From: Phycisphaerales bacterium Planc_01
GTDB lineage: Bacteria; Planctomycetota; Phycisphaerae; Sedimentisphaerales; Anaerobacaceae
Length of the DNA stretch: 64,000 nt
NCBI GenBank assembly: GCA_001603075.1
Contig: LVBB01000128.1
Coordinates: forward strand, 62,001 to 126,000
Direction: 5' to 3'
Translations under genes and position numbers: made by a program
Part shown: piece after piece, positions 1 through 10,271 of the stretch
Position numbering within the stretch: the first letter of the stretch is position 1
Layout of the letters: every line of letters starts with the position of its first letter
Notes under the pieces: model-generated
The model's database searches: none
The model's input: only the letters and a program-made list of their open reading frames with translations
Told to the model about the DNA's origin: nothing

Positions 1-150
1 TCGCTCGATGTGACGAACCGCGATCGTCGCGTGACGCGCAGCTTGTGAAACGCGCGCGGTCGTGGATTGAAGAGTCTGTGCAGATTCCCCAGTTCCTCCT
101 CCGGAGAGGGCGGCATCTTATGTGTTTCACAAAACGATGTGCGAATCCTT

Positions 151-179
151 TCGACATCGACGTCGGTCGCGCCTATAAT
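151..179 (+). promoter_or_regulatory. rarA promoter, leaderless type
   Basis: A -35-like TCGACA (151-156) and a perfect -10 TATAAT (174-179) are separated by 17 bases. Transcription would begin near 186. This lies after the ATG at 178 and at the ATG at 187, so the promoter decides the start of rarA and predicts an mRNA with essentially no leader. Confidence 0.6.
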
Positions 180-186
180 GGACGTG

Positions 187-1593
187 ATGCGTGATGAAAG
201 AGTCGATCAAAACCTGTTCGCGTCCACAGAAGCGGCTCACCTGAAGTCGGCCGCGCCGCTGGCGTCGCGGATGCGTCCGAGAATCCTTTCGGAGTTCGTC
301 GGGCAACGGCATTTTCTCGCGCCGGGCAAACTGCTGGCGCGCATGCTGGCGGCCGACCGGTTGAGCAGTCTGATCTTCTACGGCCCGCCGGGCGTCGGCA
401 AGACGTCTCTGGCTTCGGTCATCGCGCGCCACACACGCGCGAGATTTCGATACCTCAGCGCACCGGCCGCGACGGTCAAAGACATGCGCGACGTGCTGGT
501 CGAGGCGCGCGATCGGCTGGCCACCGGGGCGGGTCGAACGGTTCTCTTCATCGACGAAATCCACCGCTTCAATCGCGCGCAGCAGGACGTACTGCTCGAC
601 GACGTCGAGTCGGGCGTCATCGTCCTGATCGGCGCGACCACGGAGAACCCGTACTTCTCCGTGAACGGACCGCTGATCTCGCGCAGCACGGTATTTCGGT
701 TCGAGCCGCTGTCGGTCGATGAGATCGTGCAGTTGCTCGAGTGGGCGCTTCGCGATGTGGAACGCGGACTGGGTGCGCTGGCGGTGGCGGCCGAGCCGGC
801 GGCGCTGCGCTTTCTGGCGGAGATGGCCGACGGCGACGGACGCAAGGCCCTTACGGCTCTGGAGGTCGGCGTGCGGTCGCAGGCCGGCGGCGCCGAGGAT
901 GGGCCGATAACATTCGATCTAAGCGTGGCGAAAGAGTCGATTCAGGAGAAGGCTGTCGCCTACGACGATACAGGGGATAGCCATTACGACCTGGCCAGCG
1001 CCCTGCAGAAGAGTATGCGCGGCTCGGACCCCGATGCGACGGTCTACTGGCTGGCTCGCATGCTCGCCGGGGGCGAGGACGTGCGATTCGTGGCCAGGCG
1101 GATCGCGGTCTGTGCTGCAGAAGACGTCGGGAATGCCGATCCGATGGCCACGGTCCTGGCCGCCGCGGCCGTGCAGATCGCCGAATTCGTCGGTTTGCCC
1201 GAGGCCCAGTTGGTTCTGGCCCAGGCGGCTGTGTATATCGCCTGCGCTCCGAAATCCAACGCCTGCGCCGCGGCGATCTGGAAGGCGATGGACGACGTCA
1301 AGACCAGGCCGACACGAGCGGTGCCGGGCCATCTGAAGGATTCGCACTATGCGGCGGCGAAGAAGGCGGGGATCGGGGCCGCCTACAAGTACCCGCACGA
1401 TTTCCCCGATGGTTTCGTCGCCCAGGAATACCTGCCGGGGCCGCCCGAGCGATACTACGTTCCCAAGAACACCGGGTACGAAAAAACGATAGGCCGCTGT
1501 TTACAGGAACTGCAAAGGCTGTTAGATAGTACCAGGACGGTTGAGCGTCCGGCAACCCACGGGAATCAGGGGGCTATGGATGGACAAGGTTGA
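187..1593 (+). CDS. rarA: Replication-associated recombination protein A (AAA+ ATPase)
   Basis: This is a RarA/MgsA/WHIP-family AAA+ ATPase acting at stalled replication forks in the cytoplasm. From the ATG at 187 it has 468 residues, close to the family norm. The N-terminal region has the family's MRPR..EFVGQ segment. The Walker A GPPGVGKT is at about 66-73, the Walker B FIDEIH at about 121-126 and sensor-1 TTEN at about 151-154. The C-terminal half is the MgsA tetramerisation region, including the HYDLASALQKSMRGSDPDA and YKYPHDFPDGF blocks. In-frame ATGs also exist at 67 and 178, but 178 lies inside the -10 box, so 187 is preferred. The last 14 bases overlap the next gene, suggesting co-transcription with the folate enzyme. 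Function is certain at family level. Confidence 0.95.
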   Translation: MRDERVDQNLFASTEAAHLKSAAPLASRMRPRILSEFVGQRHFLAPGKLLARMLAADRLSSLIFYGPPGVGKTSLASVIARHTRARFRYLSAPAATVKDMRDVLVEARDRLATGAGRTVLFIDEIHRFNRAQQDVLLDDVESGVIVLIGATTENPYFSVNGPLISRSTVFRFEPLSVDEIVQLLEWALRDVERGLGALAVAAEPAALRFLAEMADGDGRKALTALEVGVRSQAGGAEDGPITFDLSVAKESIQEKAVAYDDTGDSHYDLASALQKSMRGSDPDATVYWLARMLAGGEDVRFVARRIAVCAAEDVGNADPMATVLAAAAVQIAEFVGLPEAQLVLAQAAVYIACAPKSNACAAAIWKAMDDVKTRPTRAVPGHLKDSHYAAAKKAGIGAAYKYPHDFPDGFVAQEYLPGPPERYYVPKNTGYEKTIGRCLQELQRLLDSTRTVERPATHGNQGAMDGQG

Positions 1594-2161
1594 GCTGCGC
1601 CGCCAATTGCAGAACCGCCTGCTTTCCATGCCGGATCAGCAGCGTCAGGACAAGAGCCGAAAGGCGTGCCGCCACCTGATCGCCACCGAGCGATTTCAGG
1701 AGGCCTCGACCATTATGATGTTTCTGTCGCTGCCGCACGAGGTGGACACCTCGGAGGCGATCCTGCATGCCTGGCAGATGGGCAAGACGGTGGCCGTGCC
1801 GAAGATTTCGTGGCAGCAGCGTCATATGATTCCCGTGGGCATCAACTCGCTGGAGACGGGGTTTTCGACCGGGGCGATGGGGTTGCGAAATCCCGTCGAC
1901 GGCGTGCCGATCCCGTTCGACCAGATCGACCTGGTTGTCTCTCCGGGACTGGGCTACGATCGTCGGGGCAATCGGCTGGGTCGTGGGGGTGCGTTTTACG
2001 ACCGTTTCTTTGCCAACAAGACGTTGACCGCATCACGTTGCGGCTTTGCTTTCATCGAACAAGTGGTGGATTCCATTCCCGTCACCGAGAACGACCAGCC
2101 GGTCCATTTCCTGGTGACGGACGAAGGGATAATTGGCTGCGATCAGCCGAAAGGAGCATAG
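1580..2161 (+). CDS. 5-formyltetrahydrofolate cyclo-ligase
   Basis: This is a 193-residue enzyme of the MTHFS/YgfA family. The family converts 5-formyl-THF to 5,10-methenyl-THF with ATP. The signature near the C terminus is clear: SPGLGYDRRGNRLGRGGAFY followed by DR, the ATP/folate-binding block. An N-terminal basic helix carries conserved KxxLR-type residues (KVELRRQLQNRLL). The start at 1580 is chosen because AGGGGG lies just upstream and the homologous region begins there. A second ATG at 1576 is in the rarA frame. The gene overlaps the end of rarA and is followed almost at once by the L,D-transpeptidase gene, so the three probably form one transcript. Confidence 0.93.
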   Translation: MDKVELRRQLQNRLLSMPDQQRQDKSRKACRHLIATERFQEASTIMMFLSLPHEVDTSEAILHAWQMGKTVAVPKISWQQRHMIPVGINSLETGFSTGAMGLRNPVDGVPIPFDQIDLVVSPGLGYDRRGNRLGRGGAFYDRFFANKTLTASRCGFAFIEQVVDSIPVTENDQPVHFLVTDEGIIGCDQPKGA

Positions 2162-2162
2162 G

Positions 2163-3305
2163 ATGGCTCGCTTATCTTCCAGTGCAGGACGGCAACGACG
2201 GGGGTTGAAGAACAACACGATCTATCTGGCCATCGCGGTCGTGGTCTTTGTGGTGGTGGTCTTGATCCTGTTTCGAGGCAGCGGCACGGTTCCGCAGGAA
2301 GCGGCCGCCAACGAGGTGACGAACGAGAGCCGTGCGGCCGAGCCGGCCCGCGCCACGCCAAGGCTGGCGGCTGTCGAGCCCGCCACGGCGTCGGTTCAGA
2401 CGAACCGTCCGGCCCCGACGCCGACGCCGGCGCGGACGGAACGGCCTGCCGAGACGCAGGGGCAGGAGCCTGTGCCCCAGGAGGCGGCCCAGCCGACGAC
2501 GGTGGCGACGGACGAGGTGTTGCCGCCGGCGCCGACCGTCGATGCGAAGGCGGCGGCCGTGGTCGCCGAGGCGATGACCATGTTGAACTCCCATCCGCGG
2601 CAGGTCATTTCCGCCCGCAACAAGCTCAACGAGGCGCTGTCGATGCCGATGCCGGCGAGCCAGCGTCTGGCGGTGAAAGAGGAACTGGCGAAGCTGTCGA
2701 AGGAATGGCTGTTCGGTCCGGCGGCGTTCGCGGGCGATACGCTGTGCGACAATTACACCGTCCAGCCGGGCGATCTGCTGCAGGTCATCGGGCGGCGCAA
2801 TAAGGTTCCCTATGAGCTTCTGATGCAGATCAACAACATCCCGCGCCCGCAGAGCCTTCAGGCGGGCAAGACGATCAAGGTCGTCAAGGGACCATTCCAT
2901 GCCAAGGTCTGTCGCTCGACGTTCACGCTGGATCTGTACCTGCAGGACGTCTACGTGCGGAGTTTCAAGGTGGGGCTCGGCCGGGCCGGCTACGAGACGC
3001 CGACCGGTGTGTGGCGCGTCCAGGAGGGCGGCAAGCTCATCGCGCCGACCTGGACCGATCCCGACTCGGGTCGCGTGTACAAGGCGACCGATCCGGATTA
3101 TCCGCTGGGTTCGCGCTGGATCGCACTGGACGGCATCGAGGGCGACGCCAAAGGAAGGACCGGGTTCGCCATTCACGGCACCAAGGAGCCCGAACAGATC
3201 GGCACCGCCGGCTCGCGAGGATGCATCCGCATGTTCAACGGTGATGCCATCACGATCTACAACATGCTCTTCCCGCTCTATTCCAAAGTCGAGGTCGTCG
3301 AGTAG
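2163..3305 (+). CDS. Membrane-anchored L,D-transpeptidase with LysM domain
   Basis: This is a 380-residue cell-wall enzyme of the YkuD (L,D-transpeptidase) family, which forms 3-3 peptidoglycan cross-links or attaches proteins to peptidoglycan. A single N-terminal membrane segment (about 19-37) is followed by a long Ala/Pro/Thr-rich linker and a LysM-like peptidoglycan-binding module (YTVQPGDLLQVIGRR ... LQAGKTIKVV). The C-terminal YkuD domain carries the catalytic HGTKE ... SRGCIRM motif with His about 338 and Cys about 354. AAGGAG sits 6 bases upstream of the chosen ATG. A longer reading from 2133 would overlap the folate gene. Such periplasmic transpeptidases fit a planctomycete with peptidoglycan. 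Confidence 0.9.
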   Translation: MARLSSSAGRQRRGLKNNTIYLAIAVVVFVVVVLILFRGSGTVPQEAAANEVTNESRAAEPARATPRLAAVEPATASVQTNRPAPTPTPARTERPAETQGQEPVPQEAAQPTTVATDEVLPPAPTVDAKAAAVVAEAMTMLNSHPRQVISARNKLNEALSMPMPASQRLAVKEELAKLSKEWLFGPAAFAGDTLCDNYTVQPGDLLQVIGRRNKVPYELLMQINNIPRPQSLQAGKTIKVVKGPFHAKVCRSTFTLDLYLQDVYVRSFKVGLGRAGYETPTGVWRVQEGGKLIAPTWTDPDSGRVYKATDPDYPLGSRWIALDGIEGDAKGRTGFAIHGTKEPEQIGTAGSRGCIRMFNGDAITIYNMLFPLYSKVEVVE

Positions 3306-3360
3306 TCGGCTCTCGCCGGCGGGACGATGTCACGGCATCGGTCGGTGTGACCGGAAAAGA

Positions 3361-3388
3361 AAAGAGATGGCGTTGTCGCCATCTCTTT
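3361..3388. terminator. Bidirectional intrinsic terminator between the L,D-transpeptidase gene and clpX
   Basis: There is a perfect 12-bp stem, AAAGAGATGGCG (3361-3372) against CGCCATCTCTTT (3377-3388), with a TTGT loop. Read on the minus strand the stem is followed by a T-rich stretch (TCTTTTCC), so it should stop clpX transcripts well. Read on the plus strand the tail is weaker. It sits between two convergent genes. Confidence 0.85.
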
Positions 3389-3428
3389 CGCATACGGTGT
3401 CCGACTCACCCGACAGACGATCGCGGCG

Positions 3429-4700
<1,272 letters not shown>

Positions 4701-4825
4701 GTTCCCTTTCCTGTTTGCTGGTTCGTGTTCAATGGAGCGGCCATTCTACAACACGATCTTCGCTTTGTCTGCCCTCTGTCGGCGACAAAGTTGGGTTCGG
4801 CGATCGACATCGGTCTTCAGTCGGC

Positions 4826-7702
4826 TCATTGCCATGACTGCTTCTTGAGCAGCCCATCGAGGGCCTCGACGCGCAGCGGCCGCTTCGGCCGGAAGGCAGG
4901 ACCGGCCATGTAGTCCAGCAGGCTCTGCCGCATCTGCCGGGCCACAGGCCGCTGGTCGAGGTCGGTCCGCAGGTCGATGCTGCACACGAGCAACTTGCCG
5001 TCGCCCACCGTCCCTTCGAAGATCAGGCCCAGCTTGCGGTTGCGGTTCCAGTCGTCAATCACCTGGACGATCGGCTCCAGTCCCTCCCGAAACTCGTCGA
5101 GAACCATCGCTTTCGAGTTCGCGATCAGGTCCCACCATTGCCAGTTGCTGTGGAATTCCGTGGGGAAGCTCGACAGCGCCGGGTGCTTCGGGTCGCAGAG
5201 AATCCCCAACGTGTGCGGAGGCTGGTTGTTGGTCCACTGCGTGTTCCAGAAGATCGTCGTGAACCCCGGTGGCACGTCCCCGGTGACGTTCTGTGGATTC
5301 GGCATCAGCAGGACCTTTCGTCCCCGACGCAGGGCGCGCAGCGCGTCGGCATCCAACTGCTCGACGATCAGGATGTCAGAGTCGGCCGGTGGGATGCTGC
5401 GACTGGGATAGACCCAGAGGTCCCACGAGTTGCTGTAGTTCGTTCCCTCGATATCGACGGCAAGCGTCAGCTTCGTCGGCGTCCGGACCTGTGACAGGTC
5501 CAGATCGATCGTGCCGAGCGAATCGCCGTTGCCGATCGGGATGTCCACGGCCTCAAATCGGCCCCAGGCCAGCGGCCGGCCGTTGGGATACGCCAACTGC
5601 CAGAGGACGACGGCGGCCGGCATAGGAGCGGGCCCAAAGTGGGCGATCTGGACCTGGCCGGTGAACGTCTCGTCGTCCGTCCAGACGCATTTGGGCATCC
5701 GCAGCAGGGGTACCGTCTCACGGCAGAACCGACGGTACTCGGCGGGCCTGACGTATCCCTTGTATTCCCAGAACGGGTCGAGCACGCCCACCAGCGCCGT
5801 GCCCTGTCCGGGGAAATCGTGCAGGTCGAGCAATTGGAACCCGCCGAAGCCGTCCGTGCGCAGGGCAGCCTCGATCTCTTCTTTGTACAGAATCGTCTGG
5901 AGTTTGCCCGAGGCGATCAGGAAGTCGCGGGCCTGGCCGAGCATGCCCTGTGCGCGGAGCGAGTCCCGGAAGATCTCAAAGTTCTTCGCCTTCAGCACGC
6001 CTTTGTACTTCCTGATCTCGTCGAGATTCGGGTAGACGCACCATTGGCCGATCTCGTGAGAGACGATGGGGACGGCGTGCTCATTGACGGAATCGACATA
6101 GTCGCAATCGGTCTTCAATGGTTCCGCGTTGAACCGGCTCTTCAGACCGGCGCCCCATTGGTGGCCTCGCGGGCCGGGTGTCGAGTGAAACTCGTTCTCC
6201 GGGATGATGGGCCAGCCGGCGGCGCTGGTGTAGAGGCGTCGCGGGTCCTTGTCTTTCCAGTAGTTCACGAGCTTGCCGAGGTACTCCCCCTGGCGTCGTC
6301 CGGCCGGCTCGTTGCCATAGGCCAGCATGCAGAACGACGGGTGGTTGCCGTACGCCTTCAGGATGCGGTCTCCTTCGGCGTAGATCCACTCGTCGATGGG
6401 CGCGCCGTCGCCGATGGTCGGGCCGCTGTTGGTCCAGGCGGCGCACTCGATCTGGAACATCACGCCCATCTCATCGGCCGCGACAAATGCCGCCTCGGGC
6501 GGGCACCAGGAATGAAAACGCAGATGATTGAGCCCGTGGGCCTTGGCCGCCGCGAGGACCTTCCGCCAGCTCCTGACATCCGTGGGCGGATATCCGGTCA
6601 GCGGGAAGATGCTGCATTCGAGCGTGCCGCGAAGGAAGGTCTTGCGTCCGTTGACGGCGAACTGCGTCCCTTGCGCGGTGAACTGTCGCATGCCGAAGAC
6701 GACGGTCCGCTGGTCCTCGAAATCCTTTCCCCGGATCGAGACCGTCAGGCGATACAGGTTCGGCGAGAATTCGTCCCACAGCAATACGTCGTCGCCCATC
6801 GGATAGCTGATTTCGACCGTCGTATCCTCGCCGTCGATCGCGAAGAGAGCCCGTTGCTCAGGGACCTTGTGTCTTCGGGCGGAATTGAAACTCGTCGCCT
6901 CCAGCGTCACTGTCCCCGCGTTCCTCGTGCCGCCTGGATTGAGGATGGTGACACAGACTCGGGCATCCCGGTGCTCGATGTCGGGATAGATCTGCACATC
7001 GTCGATTCGGAGGTCGTCGCAGGCCCGCAGTTCGATGTCGCCGATGATGCCGTTCCAGTTGGTCTGCGTGTGGTCGGAAACGCTGTGGGCGTTGACGCCG
7101 ACGCCGACCCTGACCGTGTTGTCCACGCGGATCGCCAGCCGGTGCGTTCCGGCGCCGAGCACGCCGAGATCGTATTCATGCGGCACGCTCAGACTGTCGG
7201 CCGAGCCGGCCGACCGGCCGTCGACCCAGACCTGCGTGTTCCAGTGACATCGCTCCAGGAACAGCACGATCCGCTTGGCATTCCATCGGCTCGGGATGCG
7301 GATGTCCTTCTGGTACCAGGCGGGTCCGACGTAGTGTTTGACCGGGGTCAGCCAGAAGGGCACCTTGAGGTTGTCCGGCCGGCGGTAGGGTTCGTACTTC
7401 TCATCGGTGAACCACGACCGGTCCACGATCTGCCCGGTCCACTGCGTTTCGACCGTGACGTCGTTGCCGTAGCCGTTCTCGGGCATGGATCCGGGCAGGC
7501 GGATGGTCTGCGACAGTTCCTTTCCGAACCGCCGCCCGGCGAGGCCCTTGTCCTGGGGGTCGGCCTGAAACTGCCACCGCCCGGCCAGCGATTGGCTCTG
7601 GCGGCCGGACGCTGTGCTCGTTGCAGGCAGACCGAAGACCATGTGCAGCGTCAGCAGCGCCAGCATTGCTTTCCATTCCGGTAACGCCAAGTGCCTGCTC
7701 AT
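4826..7702 (-). CDS. Secreted glycoside hydrolase family 2 protein
   Basis: This is a 958-residue GH2-type beta-glycosidase (beta-galactosidase/glucuronidase/mannosidase superfamily). A signal peptide (hydrophobic about 12-26, ending near ATSTASG) indicates export. A sugar-binding jelly-roll domain (about 35-230) and an immunoglobulin-like domain (about 235-345) precede the TIM barrel. In the barrel the acid/base is Glu465 in AYGNEP and the likely nucleophile is Glu550 in SHEIGQW. An extra C-terminal beta-rich part follows from about 690. Substrate cannot be told from sequence. GAGGAG lies just before the ATG. The nearest neighbours are clpX and the vor operon, so it appears to be transcribed alone. 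Confidence 0.85.
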   Translation of the reverse strand: MSRHLALPEWKAMLALLTLHMVFGLPATSTASGRQSQSLAGRWQFQADPQDKGLAGRRFGKELSQTIRLPGSMPENGYGNDVTVETQWTGQIVDRSWFTDEKYEPYRRPDNLKVPFWLTPVKHYVGPAWYQKDIRIPSRWNAKRIVLFLERCHWNTQVWVDGRSAGSADSLSVPHEYDLGVLGAGTHRLAIRVDNTVRVGVGVNAHSVSDHTQTNWNGIIGDIELRACDDLRIDDVQIYPDIEHRDARVCVTILNPGGTRNAGTVTLEATSFNSARRHKVPEQRALFAIDGEDTTVEISYPMGDDVLLWDEFSPNLYRLTVSIRGKDFEDQRTVVFGMRQFTAQGTQFAVNGRKTFLRGTLECSIFPLTGYPPTDVRSWRKVLAAAKAHGLNHLRFHSWCPPEAAFVAADEMGVMFQIECAAWTNSGPTIGDGAPIDEWIYAEGDRILKAYGNHPSFCMLAYGNEPAGRRQGEYLGKLVNYWKDKDPRRLYTSAAGWPIIPENEFHSTPGPRGHQWGAGLKSRFNAEPLKTDCDYVDSVNEHAVPIVSHEIGQWCVYPNLDEIRKYKGVLKAKNFEIFRDSLRAQGMLGQARDFLIASGKLQTILYKEEIEAALRTDGFGGFQLLDLHDFPGQGTALVGVLDPFWEYKGYVRPAEYRRFCRETVPLLRMPKCVWTDDETFTGQVQIAHFGPAPMPAAVVLWQLAYPNGRPLAWGRFEAVDIPIGNGDSLGTIDLDLSQVRTPTKLTLAVDIEGTNYSNSWDLWVYPSRSIPPADSDILIVEQLDADALRALRRGRKVLLMPNPQNVTGDVPPGFTTIFWNTQWTNNQPPHTLGILCDPKHPALSSFPTEFHSNWQWWDLIANSKAMVLDEFREGLEPIVQVIDDWNRNRKLGLIFEGTVGDGKLLVCSIDLRTDLDQRPVARQMRQSLLDYMAGPAFRPKRPLRVEALDGLLKKQSWQ

Positions 7703-7856
7703 GTGAGATCTCCTCTGTTCTGTGGTGTCGAAAGGCCCTGCCGGGGCGCGACAGCCAGCCCATTGAGGCTGTATGCCCGTGTCCTGGATGCTATTGTTGC
7801 GGGTTCTCGGCGTGTGTCAATCGACTTTCGGCTCGATGGGCTCCGCGCCCGGCATG

Positions 7857-8423
7857 CTAAACACGGCTGGCGGTGAATTCGGCGCCGCGACGCAGGGCCT
7901 CGCTGTTGGCAGGGATCGTCTTGTGATGTCGCTCCGCCAGCACGTCGGCCAGCGCCTCGGCTGCCTGCTGCGGGCGGAGGTGCCCTCGTGCGCCCAGGTA
8001 GGCGCCGAGCATGACCATGTTGGTGCTCTTGGGGCTGCCTGCCTGAAGGGCGAGCTCTTCGGCCGGCACGCCGATGACCTGCACCCCTTCGGGTACGGAA
8101 TGGACGTCTTCGATCAGCGAGCTGTTGAAGATCAGCCATCCGGCGGCTCGCAATCGCGGCGCGAACTTGCTCAGCGATGCCTTGTTGCAGATCACCAGGG
8201 CGTTCGGCGCGCTGACGATCGGGCAGGCGATGGGTTTGTTCGAGAGGATAACCATGCAGTTGGCGGTGCCGCCGCGGACCTCGGCGCCGTAGCTGGGCAT
8301 GTAGGTGACTTCCAGACCGGCCTTCATCGCCGTCTGGGCCAGCAACTTGCCCGCGAGAATGATCCCCTGGCCGCCGAAGCCGGCGATGACGATCTCTTCG
8401 TACAATCCGTTTGCCGATCCCAT
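7857..8423 (-). CDS. 2-oxoacid:ferredoxin oxidoreductase, gamma subunit
   Basis: This is a 188-residue gamma subunit of a 2-oxoacid (2-ketoisovalerate or 2-oxoglutarate type) ferredoxin oxidoreductase. The family-typical opening EEIVIAGFGGQGIILAGKLL and the MPSYGAEVRGGTANC block are both present. The ATG at 8423 is chosen because family similarity begins there and GAAGGG precedes it. A longer upstream reading runs through the beta-subunit gene in another frame and is not credible. Only 2 bases separate it from the beta-subunit stop, so the two are translationally linked. It is the last gene of the operon. Together with the alpha, beta and ferredoxin-like subunits it forms a four-subunit cytoplasmic enzyme. 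Confidence 0.92.
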   Translation of the reverse strand: MGSANGLYEEIVIAGFGGQGIILAGKLLAQTAMKAGLEVTYMPSYGAEVRGGTANCMVILSNKPIACPIVSAPNALVICNKASLSKFAPRLRAAGWLIFNSSLIEDVHSVPEGVQVIGVPAEELALQAGSPKSTNMVMLGAYLGARGHLRPQQAAEALADVLAERHHKTIPANSEALRRGAEFTASRV

Positions 8424-8425
8424 GT

Positions 8426-9163
8426 TCAACCCTTCAGCCGAGCGATGGGGAAGACCTGACTCATCTGCTCGTCGATCCATTTCATGGCCTTCGCCGGGGA
8501 CATCCGCCAGTACGTCGGGCACGGCGAGAGGACCTCGACGAGCGACAGGCCCGGCGCATCGTCCAGTTGCAGTTGGAAGGCGTGTTTCATCGCCGCCTTG
8601 GTCCGCCGGATGCCGGGTACACCGTTCAAGGCGCACCGCTCGACGTACACCGTGCCGGGCAACAGGGCCAGAATCTCGGAGACCTGGAGCGGATAGCCCT
8701 GGCCGTTGCTCGGATTGCGCCCTTGTTGCGTGGTTGCGGTGACCTGGCCGAGCATGGTGGTCGGGGCCATCTGGCCGCCCGTCATGCCGAAGACCGCGTT
8801 ATTGATGAAGATCACCGTGATGCGCTCGGCGCGATGGGCGGCGTGGATGATCTCGGCGGTGCCGATGGCCGCCAGGTCGCCGTCGCCCTGATAGGAGAAG
8901 ATGACCTTGTCGGGATTGGTCCGTTTCATTCCCGTCGCGACCGCCGGCGCCCGGCCGTGAGCGACCTCGACCATGTCCACATCGAGGTAGTTGTAGGCCA
9001 GCACGGCGCAGCCGACCGGGGCGATCCCGATCGTGCGGTCCTGGATGTCGAGTTCGTCGAGGACCTCAGCCAGGAGGCGATGCGCGATGCCGTGGCCGCA
9101 GCCCGGGCAGTAGTGCGTCGGGCAGTCCTTCAAAACGGGCGTTCGCTTGAATACGGTATTCAT
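8426..9163 (-). CDS. 2-oxoacid:ferredoxin oxidoreductase, beta (TPP-binding) subunit
   Basis: This is a 245-residue thiamine-diphosphate subunit. The N-terminal YCPGCGHG motif provides conserved cysteines. The TPP/Mg site is seen as YQGDGDLAAIG followed by FINNAVFGMTGGQ. The size fits the separate beta subunits of the VOR/KOR families rather than the fused pyruvate enzyme. It lies 40 bases after the alpha-subunit gene and 2 bases before the gamma-subunit gene. The complex oxidatively decarboxylates a 2-oxoacid to its acyl-CoA and passes electrons to ferredoxin, as in anaerobic or fermentative metabolism. Whether the substrate is 2-oxoisovalerate or 2-oxoglutarate is an inference from the alpha subunit only. 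Confidence 0.93.
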   Translation of the reverse strand: MNTVFKRTPVLKDCPTHYCPGCGHGIAHRLLAEVLDELDIQDRTIGIAPVGCAVLAYNYLDVDMVEVAHGRAPAVATGMKRTNPDKVIFSYQGDGDLAAIGTAEIIHAAHRAERITVIFINNAVFGMTGGQMAPTTMLGQVTATTQQGRNPSNGQGYPLQVSEILALLPGTVYVERCALNGVPGIRRTKAAMKHAFQLQLDDAPGLSLVEVLSPCPTYWRMSPAKAMKWIDEQMSQVFPIARLKG

Positions 9164-9203
9164 ATCTTTCCACCTTGCGGTATCGCACAGACGCTCGAAT
9201 GGC

Positions 9204-10271
9204 CTATGCAGCGCCGGCTCGTATTGTCAGTTGTCGAATCTTGTCGAGGACCTCGTCGATCGTCGGCACGCCGCCGCCGGGCCGACCGTGCAGCAGGACG
9301 GGGCACTTGCCCGCTACCGCCAGCTTGACGTCCTCGACCATCTGACCGCAGCTCATCTCCACCGTCAGGAACATCCGAAATGTCTCGGCTGCAGCGCCGA
9401 TCTGCTCGAATGGGAAAGGCCAAAGCGTGATCGGGCGGATCATTCCCGCGCAAATGCCCTCGTCACGCGCCTGGTCCACGGCCGCCCGGGCGATCCGTGC
9501 AGCGATCCCATAGGCCACGACGACGATCTCGGCGTCTTCCACCCTGTACTCCTCGCACAGGACTTCGTTGTCCTGAATCTGTTGGTACTTGGCCATGAGC
9601 CGGCTGTTCAGCTCTTCGAGGGCCCCGTCGGCCAGGTATAAGGATCGTACGATGTTCTGCGGCCGGTCCTTCATCCCGGTCAATGCCCAGGGTTTGGGCG
9701 GCAATTCGCGCCGGGGCTTCGGATCGAGAACCACCGGCTCCATCATCTGGCCGAGAATCCCGTCGGCCAGCACCATTACGGTCATCCGATATTGGTCCGC
9801 CAAGTCGAACGCCAGAGGCATGCAATCGGCCATCTCCTGCACGCTCGACGGGCCCAGGACGATCGTGCGGTAGTCGCCGTGCCCGCCCCCTCGGGTGGCC
9901 TGGAAATAATCGGCCTGCGACGGGGCGATGTTGCCCAGTCCCGGTCCGCCTCGCATGACGTTGACCACGACGGCCGGCAGCTCCGCCCCGGCCAGATAGC
10001 TGATCCCTTCCTGCATCAGGCTGATGCCCGGACTGGAGGAGCTGGTCATCGCCCGCTTGCCCGTCGCGGCGGCGCCGAAGACCATGTTGATCGCCGCCAG
10101 CTCGCTCTCGCTCTGAACGAAAACACGACCTTCCTGCGGCATCCGCTCGGACATGTACGCGGTGATCTCGTTCTGCGGGGTGATCGGATAGCCGAAATAG
10201 GCGTCGCAGCCGGCCACGATCGCCGCCTCCGCCAGCGCCTCGTTGCCACACATCAATACTCGCTCGTTCAC
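9204..10271 (-). CDS. vorB: 2-oxoacid:ferredoxin oxidoreductase, alpha subunit (VorB-like)
   Basis: This is a 355-residue alpha subunit. The pattern GNEALAEAA ... YFGYPITPQNEI, then SESELAAINMV and MTSSSSPGISLMQEGISY, is what I associate with the VorB (2-ketoisovalerate) type, so branched-chain 2-oxoacids are the likely substrates. The start codon is GTG, overlapping the stop of the preceding HEPN gene as GTGA (10268-10271), which predicts translational coupling. AGGAA precedes the start. The normal operon order ferredoxin-alpha-beta-gamma is kept except that two foreign-looking genes sit between the ferredoxin-like gene and this one. Family is certain, substrate is inferred. Confidence 0.9.
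   Translation of the reverse strand: MNERVLMCGNEALAEAAIVAGCDAYFGYPITPQNEITAYMSERMPQEGRVFVQSESELAAINMVFGAAATGKRAMTSSSSPGISLMQEGISYLAGAELPAVVVNVMRGGPGLGNIAPSQADYFQATRGGGHGDYRTIVLGPSSVQEMADCMPLAFDLADQYRMTVMVLADGILGQMMEPVVLDPKPRRELPPKPWALTGMKDRPQNIVRSLYLADGALEELNSRLMAKYQQIQDNEVLCEEYRVEDAEIVVVAYGIAARIARAAVDQARDEGICAGMIRPITLWPFPFEQIGAAAETFRMFLTVEMSCGQMVEDVKLAVAGKCPVLLHGRPGGGVPTIDEVLDKIRQLTIRAGAA

Noticed and set aside
5639-7684. 681-codon open frame on the plus strand opposite the GH2 gene
   Set aside because: Mirror of a real GC-rich gene; composition is Arg/Val/Asp-rich with no domain, while the minus strand has a signal peptide and catalytic motifs.
7792-7820. Promoter for the GH2 gene (TTGACA on the minus strand, 7820-7815)
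   Set aside because: The -35 is perfect but no acceptable -10 box occurs at 16-19 bases.
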